A DNA stretch of 64,000 nt, taken from Culex pipiens pallens. Its lineage: Eukaryota; Arthropoda; Insecta; Diptera; Culicidae. The notes below the pieces were generated by a model, which worked only from the letters and a program-made list of their open reading frames with translations, did no database searches and had not been told where the DNA came from. Shown here piece by piece: positions 56,463 through 64,000 of the stretch. Where the stretch lies: contig NC_068938.1 in assembly GCF_016801865.2 (NCBI RefSeq), positions 116,028,615 to 116,092,614 of the forward strand, given 5' to 3'. Positions within the stretch are counted from its first letter, which is position 1; every line of letters starts with the position of its first letter. A program made the translations under genes and the position numbers.

Positions 56463-58066
56463 ATTTTCGTTCATATTCATCATTTCAAATTTCTATGTAC
56501 TTAACTTTCTCGTTGGGAGAAGATGGGAATCGTGATTCCCATTTGGGAATTAAGTGAATAAAATTAAATTGAAAATAAGATGAAAATTCTGCAACCTAAC
56601 TTCATGTAGATTTGGTTTAATAACCTTTTAACTACGTAAGTTATCCCTTGCACTATAGTTTGAAAGATGGATCAAAATTTAATTTAGTTTTTATTATTTT
56701 CCACATAACCTTGTACGAGTGTGCTAGCATCGAAAAATCTGTCCACGACAATAACTTTTTTTTCACCCAGCCCGCAGTCTTGTGAATGGCACCCATCTCG
56801 AAGGGCATGACAAAAGTGGCTGTAAATCCCTAATTTGTTCCGGACGTATGCTAGACATTATGGAAATATTACAGCGACGGTGACGACGTCATGTAGATTC
56901 GAGGGGTTTGCAGTGATGCTTATTTTTTACTTTAAACGGAACAGCCCTTATGCAGACAAACTTTTCGGTCCTTGGTCATACGGTTGGTACGGTTTATGTT
57001 GAACAGCCAAATCCTTCATATACATATTTGCTGTGTCAGTTGCTGGGACAAAATGGGTTTAGTTTTTGGAGGGCAGCCACAGGAGATGAACGTAAGGTGA
57101 TTTTTGCCCCGAAGCACAACTGGCTACCGTTTGGGAACGAACACACAGTCAGTTGGAAGAGACATGCTATCCTTGTATTGTTTATTGCTGCGGTGGATTA
57201 TTTAGTTTACATAACATTTAGAGGATGATACTATTGGCACACAGATTTGATTGTGGGTTTAGCGGATTACCTTAGACGTAACGATACTTTGAAAACTTAA
57301 TAACCAACACAGCGAAGGACATCGATTGTGATTTTATGCAAGAGTATCGGGTTTTTAGGCAACGCAATTAAGGTTCATACTTTGTGCTGTTTTGCAAGTA
57401 AGACAACATGTTTGAATCTTTTAATAATTAACTTTGATATAATAATCTTATCTATAAAGACAAGACCTCAAAAAAAAGCGCTTACTCATTTAGCGCCAAT
57501 ATTCCCCGTAAAACTCCATCTCAATGAATCGTCGGTTGTGTGCTATCTTGTGACAACGACCATTTTTTTAAAGTTTGATGGCAATATTAAAAAAAAAAAA
57601 AAAACAAGAGCGATAGAGTCAAGCAATCGGTTCGGATACTATCGCTAAACAAACGCTCCAAGTTTCAACTAATTTGGTCACATCAGTAAAAAAAGATACT
57701 CTAAATTATATCTAAATAAGTGTCCACGCATGGCAACATTTTGAACTTAAATCGTCTCATTTTCAATTTAATCATGACATATCTTCATGAAGCTTTCAGA
57801 AGCGATTGAAAATCATCTTTTTAGTGAATTTAATGAATTTTCTGTAATATGAAATTTTATGTTTTTCTACATGTAACCCCTTAAGTGTTAATTAGGGGTT
57901 TCATACAAGTCAATCAGAAAAAAATGTCAAGTGTTGGTATGAATACACATTTAAACTTGTTTTTTTTGTGTTAGGTTCGAAAGAATACATTGGAATTAGA
58001 AGACTTTTGGTTGTATCTTTGTTGCGATATAGCTACAAAAAATACCTCTTTTGTGAGATTTTACCT
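56463..58066. other. Non-coding DNA
   Basis: No conserved exon or defined element is recognised. An isolated open frame at 56950-57228 has no family motif. Confidence 0.45.
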
Positions 58067-58459
58067 CAGCCGGGACCGTGGTGTAGGGGTAAGCGTGATT
58101 GCCTCTCACCCAGTCGGTCCCGGTGGCATTTTTCGAGACGAGATTTGTCTGATCACGCCTTCCGTCGGACGGGGATGTAAATGTTGGCCACGGTCTAACC
58201 TTGAGGTTAGGTCGTTAGCTCAGTCCAGGTGTAGGAGTCGTCTCCCTGGGTCCCTGTCTCGGTGGAGTCGCTGGTAGGCAGTTGGACTAACAATCCAAAG
58301 GTCGTCAGTTCGAATCCCGGGGTGGATGGGAGCTTAGGTGTAAAAAGAGGTTTGCAATTGCCTCAACAATCAAGCCTTAGGACACCTTGTTTCGAATAGG
58401 AATCTCGCAATCGAGAACGCCAAGGCAATGCTGTAGAGCGAATAATTTGATTTTGATTT
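58067..58459 (+). mobile_element. tRNA-derived SINE, full length, with 12-bp target-site duplication
   Basis: GAGATTTTACCT stands at 58055-58066 and 58460-58471, exactly flanking the element. The head 'GGGACCGTGGTGTAGGGGTA' has an A box. A second tRNA-like unit inside (about 58260-58325) has anticodon-type hairpin 'TTGGACTAACAATCCAA' and a perfect B box 'AGTTCGAATCCCG'. The body ends in TTTGATTTTGATTT. The central block ('CAGGTGTAGGAGTCGTCTCC') is shared with the 2363-2766 copy, while the 5' head differs. Confidence 0.9.
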
Positions 58460-58471
58460 GAGATTTTACCT

Positions 58472-61254
58472 AAAAATGAGTAAAAATGCGAACCTAATGA
58501 AAATTCACTAGAAACTGATAAAAATTAACCAGTTCCTGATGAAACAAGTAAACATGGAGTGGAAGTTTCATCTCGAACTGAGTTTTTTCTTGTAATTTTA
58601 TTTAAATGATTCGTACATCATTACTGTGCATAATTAGCATAAACTCCAAACTTCTGAGCCACTTGTTTCATTATTCACTCGTTACAAATAATCTGTGTGT
58701 GGTCAAAGCATGCTTCATTTATATTGTACAGAAAGTTTGTGTTGTGAAAAAAAAGTTTGTGTTGAAGAGTTATTTTTGTGCGACGCACATTGTTCGCGTC
58801 CCTTCCTCTTCGAGACCCTTTATTATTTATGCGACACTAAATACCCCTTGTTACATAAGTTTACGTTTCAAATCATTGAATTTGGCTAATTCGACACGCA
58901 GAGACTGGGCGGGCACTCGCTCCATGAGTCAATTGAATTTTGAACAATATTTTTCCGCTTTTCATTGCGCCTTGTGAATTATATAAACTAATTAAACCAG
59001 ATTCAATCCGTTCCTCTGTGCAAATGGACTTGTTTGAGCTGGGTAGACACAGACGAATCCAGCTGCGAGTTAACATGATTGAACATAGCCAATATCCAGA
59101 GCGTATTTTATGTATATTTCAGCGCACAGATGCGGGGAATCAAAATTTGTGCACTTTTTTGGGGATTCGAATTTCCGTGTGGCTATTCACTATACTGCTG
59201 ATACGGTCGGGTCTGCTAGTTATGGGTTGGAACTATGTATCTTTGTAGGTGCCAGAGGTGGTGTACACAAAAAAATCGAGAATCAGTGGAAGTGGCGAGC
59301 GGCGAAAAATAAAAGAGAAACTCACTATAAGCTAACACATTTCAGTGACGTGACGAATCAGATGTAAGTGAACATATTACCTTCGTACACAGAGAGGGGT
59401 GAGCTCTTACACGCGATGGGTAGTCGGCAACGAGCAGCATCCGCGGCATCGGCCTATCGGCAGCAGCTTTATGTGCGTATTCTACATATATAGGTTATGG
59501 AGGAATACACACTATCCATGGCAGAAGAGAGAAAATATTAAACCCAATTATAAACAGGAAAAATATAATCTCAATCATCGTAAAAGAAGAATCGATAACA
59601 TGTGCCCGGAGCACGCCAACCGGTGCCGCCGTTGGAAGTAGGCATTTTCAAAAGAACTACTCACATCTCAATGATACCGCCATGCATCCAGAATTCACAG
59701 GAGGCGGCCAAACGAGTTGGACCAGGAAGATGCGTGGAAAGAAAACATGCGGATGATAAATTACATAATTGCAATGTGATTAACGATTAGAAACAAAGAC
59801 GGCATCGGCCGCGTTCTCTGCATTATAATTATGTATAATTTGCTGATCTATTTGCTTGTATCTGAACGCTTCAACTACGAAATTTCTGTAATCCTTGTCA
59901 TCGTGCATCGATTTCCAACTCATTCATGAATGATGAGATCGAAATTCTGGCTGAGCCAACGAGTTTTTTTTTATGTTCCTACAGTTTATGTTCATTTCAA
60001 ATTCAGCAGGATTTGCTGACTCGATGTATATTTTAAGGTTGGTCTCACTTCCGTTTGATCATTTTATGCCCCTCACTCTCTCTATCTTTCTGCCACGGCC
60101 AAGCAATCGGATTTTAATTGAAAAGATATTTTTTGGTTGTTTGCGTTTGAATCTGTTTCTTGGGATTAATTTATAATCGGTTTACGTTATGACAGATCCC
60201 TCTTATATCATGCTTATACGTATAACAATAAGTGCGGAGCATGAAACTGCATTTATCCTTACTTTCCACCGTTCAGCGTGGCCTGGATTGACTGTTTTTG
60301 ATCATCAGCAGAGTTATTCATGGCTCATGCCTTTCATTCACGCAAGATGAACGTTTAGGGATAGAGAAATATATCGTCTTTGTGGTGAGTGTTGTGCGAG
60401 TTAACTTCGACATCCACCTACATACGACACAGTCTGAGGGGTCGTGAAGTTCTTCGAGTTGTGTGTAGAACGAGCTGCAATGTCGGTGACAACAGCCCTA
60501 AAGATAACAACAACCATCTCGCATAACTGTGGAAATCTTCCATGCATTCAAAAAGTTCATTTGACGGTTCAATGGCTGTGAAAGCACTGGAACATCTATA
60601 AAAGAACTTATGCAAGATTGAACTGCGAGTAGCACCAGTGAGCGCTGTTGGTTTTGGGCTTGAAAAACATCGTGTAACAATTTTGCAAAATAGGGTATTC
60701 GAACAATAAAATGCTTACTGCTGGTGTAAAAGTTTGTCGATTGACTCTTTATAACAGACCTGTTAGATTGTGGTAGCCTAAATAAAGTGTTCAACAGTGT
60801 AAAAAACAATAATCGAGAAAGGTTTTTTTTTTGTGAAAGTTTGGTTACGTCCACAGAAATAAAATAATCATGGAGATATCGTATCTCTTTAACAAAAAAA
60901 TGTTACTAAATCCACCTCAAGGTGGTTGGTGCCTTCCTCACATTCATGTTGTATTTTAGGTTGTATTTACAAATTAATTTAAAAAAGGGGAGGTGCTGAT
61001 ATGCCAACATTAGGCGCACGATGGAATTACATGCTGCCCCCCTAGTCTTAGTAAACAATGTCTCATGAGTTGTATATTTCAGTAAAAAGTTCGTGTAAAT
61101 CTTTGTCGAGACAAAATGATGTATTCAGCAACATAATTAATACAGACTTTTTCCAGAAGAGACGCAGACACTGCTTAAGCAATGTGGCAACCGGGCGATA
61201 CGCATGCTGCGCGACTCTCGCGCGTAAGCAAAAAGACCCGGCCTTTGAGGTTAT
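58472..61254. other. Non-coding DNA
   Basis: I see no conserved exon, RNA gene or well-bounded repeat in these 2.8 kb. Short open frames lack family motifs. Confidence 0.45.
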
Positions 61255-61262
61255 GTAAAAAT

Positions 61263-62131
61263 TAAGGGTCCTGATTTTCAGTTCAAAGATCAGAAATCAC
61301 TCACTCATCACCGAATGAATCTTTGCCGACTGGACCAGGCAACCATTCGCGAGCGAACACTACCCGCTCTCTGCCAGCGGCTTGCTCAATCGCTTCACTC
61401 AGCGAAACAAATACTTCGTGAATTTCTTTTCCTACTCCGTCCGTCAACCCGAGTCATACACGAATATGCTCAGAGAGGAGAGAGCCAAAAAAATACTAGC
61501 GCGGTGCTCATTTGGCCTGCACTACCACAGTTTGCCGTCAATTAGAATTTGGTATGGTGGAAATTGATGCCAAATGTGTCTTTGATGTTGTGTAAACTAC
61601 AAAATTGCAAAATATTATTGATATCATTGATTTTAAGCAATTTCTTAAATGATCAAAGCTAAGCCGATCGCAAGGTATTCTCAGTCAGCATTGAGCGACT
61701 TAACGAAATCGGTCTCTCCGAACCTTTCGCTGTACTACCCGATTTGAATGAGAGGGAGAGCAATGAGAGAGTGCTTGGTAGCGATTGGTTTGGAAGTGAC
61801 AAACGGTAAAAATACATCAGAGCAGTTTTTCGAACAGTTCTCGGATTAGTTTTCAAAAAGCCGTAAGAGCCATTGGTAAACAAAGTCCTTTTTGCATCGG
61901 TATTCGACCTACTTACGAAAAACCAATATCAAAAATGCTTGAGATTGTTCATCTACACGTCCTTCAAGTGCCCCAAACTAAAAATAAATGAAATTTTGTT
62001 TAATTTTGGAGAAAAACGAAAATTAGTGTCAGAGGTCACGGTGGCTCTTACGGCTTTTTGAAAACTCACCCGAGAGTTCTAGATTTGTGCTCGCGAGTGA
62101 CTGAGTCTTTTTGGAGCAATCAGGACCCTTG
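61263..62131. mobile_element. Non-autonomous hAT-like element with 8-bp target duplication
   Basis: The ends TAAGGGTCCTGATT and AATCAGGACCCTTG are inverted repeats of 13-14 bp. The flanks GTAAAAAT at 61255-61262 and 62132-62139 are a perfect 8-bp duplication, the size made by hAT transposases. 869 bp long. Short frames inside show no transposase motif. Confidence 0.88.
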
Positions 62132-62216
62132 GTAAAAATCACCCTTTGTAGCTACAAAAAAAAACTTTTCCATGGCATAACTTTAAAAGTATTTCACTAA
62201 ACAGAATAAACTTAGT

Positions 62217-63807
62217 TTTTTTTTCTCATAACTTATTTTTATTAGGTCCTTTTAGGTGCTGCGACCAGGTTAGGACCGAGGAACGATAATACAAAAAATA
62301 ATAAAAAGAAGATGATCATTTTCCCGCGCCATGTGTCAACAAGTGTGCGATCACATCAATCTGTTCCTCGGGTGTCTTGCACTGCCTCAAGCGAACTCTA
62401 TATTCTCGATAAATGGCCCACAGCTCGGACTCGCTGTACAGCTTCCGTTCGCCTGGTTGTTCCTTCGGGGTTGCACCGGCGCCGGCGCCAGTATTTTCTC
62501 GACTTCTTCCTGCGGGACGAGGATGCTTTTCTTCCGTCCCGACGGACGGCACCGCTCCAGGTAGCGGAGGAAAATCCGCCGCGGTGAACGCGGCTACAGC
62601 CGGAGACTGTTTGTCCTTCTTCCATGCTGGCGGCTTCGGCTTGGACGCCTGCTGCCTCGACTGGATGAACTGCGCACGTTTGGGACAGCTGCGGTCCAGA
62701 CCCTCGTGAGATCCAGAGCAGTTGACACACTTCTTGGCTTCCGTTTCTTCAGCTTTGCACTTTTCTGTGCTGTGGGCACCCCCACAGCTGCTGCACCTGG
62801 GCTTGAGATGGCAGTTACTGGTTCCGTGACCGAACTGCAAGCAGTTCTTACACTGGGTCACGTGCGGTTCTTTGTTCCGGTAGGCCACCCACCGGACGAC
62901 GACTGATCCCACTTTCTTTACCTTGCTACTCAACGCCTTGAGACTGGTGTGCTCCTTGGGGAAGAGTACAACGAAAGGTGTCTCATCGATGGCGGGAAGC
63001 TGCTGCTTCCGCTTGATGGCGTGAACTTCCAAGGCGTCCAGCTGATGTTCCGACTTGAGCAGCTCCTTGATGTATTCCGGTTCCAGGTTCGGAAGACCTC
63101 TCATCACTACCCGGTGCGGTCTATCACCGCGCCTTCCGTAGGTGTAGAACTCCACCTTGTTCTTCTTCAGGTGGGCTTGCACCGTGTCGAAGTCGTCCCT
63201 CTTGAAGCACGTAATTTTGGTGCCGTTCCGCGTCAGTTTGTGTTCCGGCTGGACATTACATGTCGACATCACCTTCGCAAGGCGGGCGAAGCTTGTATTT
63301 TTCACCACCAGCGGCGGCTGCTTCTTTTCTCCGGCCGACTTGCCGGATTCTGGTACCACGGAGGTGGATTTTCCTGCGGCTGGGTTCGCATTGTTGTTGT
63401 TGTTGTTCTCCTCCGCTAGCGGGCTGAACTTGTTGTTGCTGAGCAGTTTTTTCACCTCCTGGCCATCGACGACGGTGATCTTCTCCATAGCCTTCCTGCG
63501 CCGAACCTTGATAACGGGACGAAATTCGCCACCGTCCTCTCCTCCTCCTTCGGAGTCTTCCACCTCCATGCTCGTCGCCGCCTGCGTTTTGGGTTGGAAC
63601 CCGTCCGGCTTCTGCCACACACTTTTCTTCAAGGCCGCGTTCCAGTAGAACGGCCTTCCATCCTCAGTCCTGTGCTCCGTCCACACACTCTCCGCCGTCG
63701 CGGCCGCCGCCATGGCCGTCAGCGAAAGTTAAAAAAAAAACACCGTCAAAAACGCGCTAAGCTCCAATCAAAGGACACACGTCTGCTCTGACTGTGCTAC
63801 CTACAAT
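62217..63807 (-). mobile_element. ORF1-only jockey-type retroelement
   Basis: The element runs on the minus strand from about 63807 to an A-rich end (T run on the plus strand, about 62217-62224). It has a leader of about 94 nt, one ORF (62316-63713) and a roughly 95-nt 3' UTR. Candidate imperfect target duplications start CAGAATAAA at 63808-63816 and 62202-62210. AGACGTGTG at 63776-63784 lies about 24 nt into the element, in the position of the downstream element of jockey-type internal promoters. No ORF2 follows, so it would depend on another LINE's reverse transcriptase. Confidence 0.7.
62316..63713 (-). CDS. Retroelement ORF1 protein: WW domain fused to jockey-type Gag
   Basis: It is intact at 465 aa. 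Residues 11-36 form a canonical WW domain (W11, GRPFYWN at 19-25, W33, P36), closest in wording to Prp40/TCERG1 WW repeats. An acidic Gly/Glu linker (51-63), a basic cluster (69-74) and Asn repeats (103-110) follow. About 165-285 is the PRE_C2HC-type Gag region ('FDTVQAHLKKNKVEFYTYG', 'VVMRGLPNLEPEYIKELLK'). Three zinc knuckles come next: C288-C291-H296-C301, C307-C310-H314-C319 and C329-C332-H336-C343. A FPPLPG motif lies at 381-386. Jockey Gags bind RNA and form ribonucleoprotein particles; the WW domain would add Pro-rich or phospho-CTD binding (inference). The start at 63713 is the first ATG and precedes the WW domain directly. No stop or frameshift suggests recent activity or selection. 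Confidence 0.85.
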   Translation of the reverse strand: MAAAATAESVWTEHRTEDGRPFYWNAALKKSVWQKPDGFQPKTQAATSMEVEDSEGGGEDGGEFRPVIKVRRRKAMEKITVVDGQEVKKLLSNNKFSPLAEENNNNNNANPAAGKSTSVVPESGKSAGEKKQPPLVVKNTSFARLAKVMSTCNVQPEHKLTRNGTKITCFKRDDFDTVQAHLKKNKVEFYTYGRRGDRPHRVVMRGLPNLEPEYIKELLKSEHQLDALEVHAIKRKQQLPAIDETPFVVLFPKEHTSLKALSSKVKKVGSVVVRWVAYRNKEPHVTQCKNCLQFGHGTSNCHLKPRCSSCGGAHSTEKCKAEETEAKKCVNCSGSHEGLDRSCPKRAQFIQSRQQASKPKPPAWKKDKQSPAVAAFTAADFPPLPGAVPSVGTEEKHPRPAGRSRENTGAGAGATPKEQPGERKLYSESELWAIYREYRVRLRQCKTPEEQIDVIAHLLTHGAGK

Positions 63808-64000
63808 CAGAATAAAATTTAATAGGGTCTTAGGGGAACCCAAAACGAACAGAATATGGCGGATCCGGCCAAAATCGGTTCAGCCAGTTCTGAGATAATC
63901 GTGTGGAAAAAAATCATGTCTACACACATCCCCACAGACATTTGTTCAGAATTTGATTCTGAGTTGATAAGTATACGTGAAGGTATATCTAGAAGGTGTA
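63808..64000. repeat. Right edge: dispersed repeat
   Basis: About 63860-64000 resembles 34970-35130 in reverse ('AAAATCGGTTCAGCC', 'GTATACGTGAAGGTATATC'). Such sequence often represents the untranslated end of a high-copy mosquito retroelement. It is cut by the window end. Confidence 0.45.

Noticed and set aside
56950..57228. 92-codon plus-strand open frame
   Set aside because: No recognisable motif, no splice context, and AT-rich composition equal to the surroundings.

Overview
The window looks like mosquito nuclear DNA, most probably Culex or a close culicine. Short coding exons sit in long AT-rich DNA crowded with small palindromic transposons, tRNA-derived SINEs and LINE remnants. Two runs of exactly 100 N mark scaffold gaps. 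The organism is inferred from protein similarity and repeat style, not proven.

Five conserved genes can be reconstructed, four with frame-consistent splice joins and the fifth complete but for its last exon, which is inferred. From left to right: (1) the 3' part of a ZSWIM4/5/6-family SWIM zinc-finger gene (+, 3790-11277, eight exons), enlarged by two low-complexity insertions; (2) RNA polymerase subunit RPB5 (+, 15155-15844, two exons, 210 aa); (3) ribosomal protein L12/uL11 (-, 16764-17524, three exons, 165 aa), convergent with RPB5; (4) a Phafin/rush PH-FYVE gene (-, 36850 down to an inferred last exon at 27522), with a 5.7-kb intron full of nested transposons; (5) the 3' six exons of Wnt5 (-, 44897 to 40907), whose N-terminal exons are not seen here. 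These genes are unrelated in function and form no operon or pathway. A sixth, unrecognised coding-like locus lies at about 18893-19435 (-).

The rest is accessory DNA. It includes at least a dozen TIR or fold-back elements, several nested two or three deep. Two SINE copies have perfect target-site duplications and apparently two tRNA-like modules each. There is a 141-bp satellite array (50390-52490), a LINE reverse-transcriptase relic, and a short retroelement at the right edge (about 62217-63807).

That retroelement is the most unusual object. Its single 465-aa ORF carries an N-terminal WW domain of the Prp40/TCERG1 type, followed by a jockey-type Gag (PRE_C2HC region and three zinc knuckles), and no ORF2 follows. 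A decayed antisense copy of the same protein family fills most of ZSWIM intron 4.
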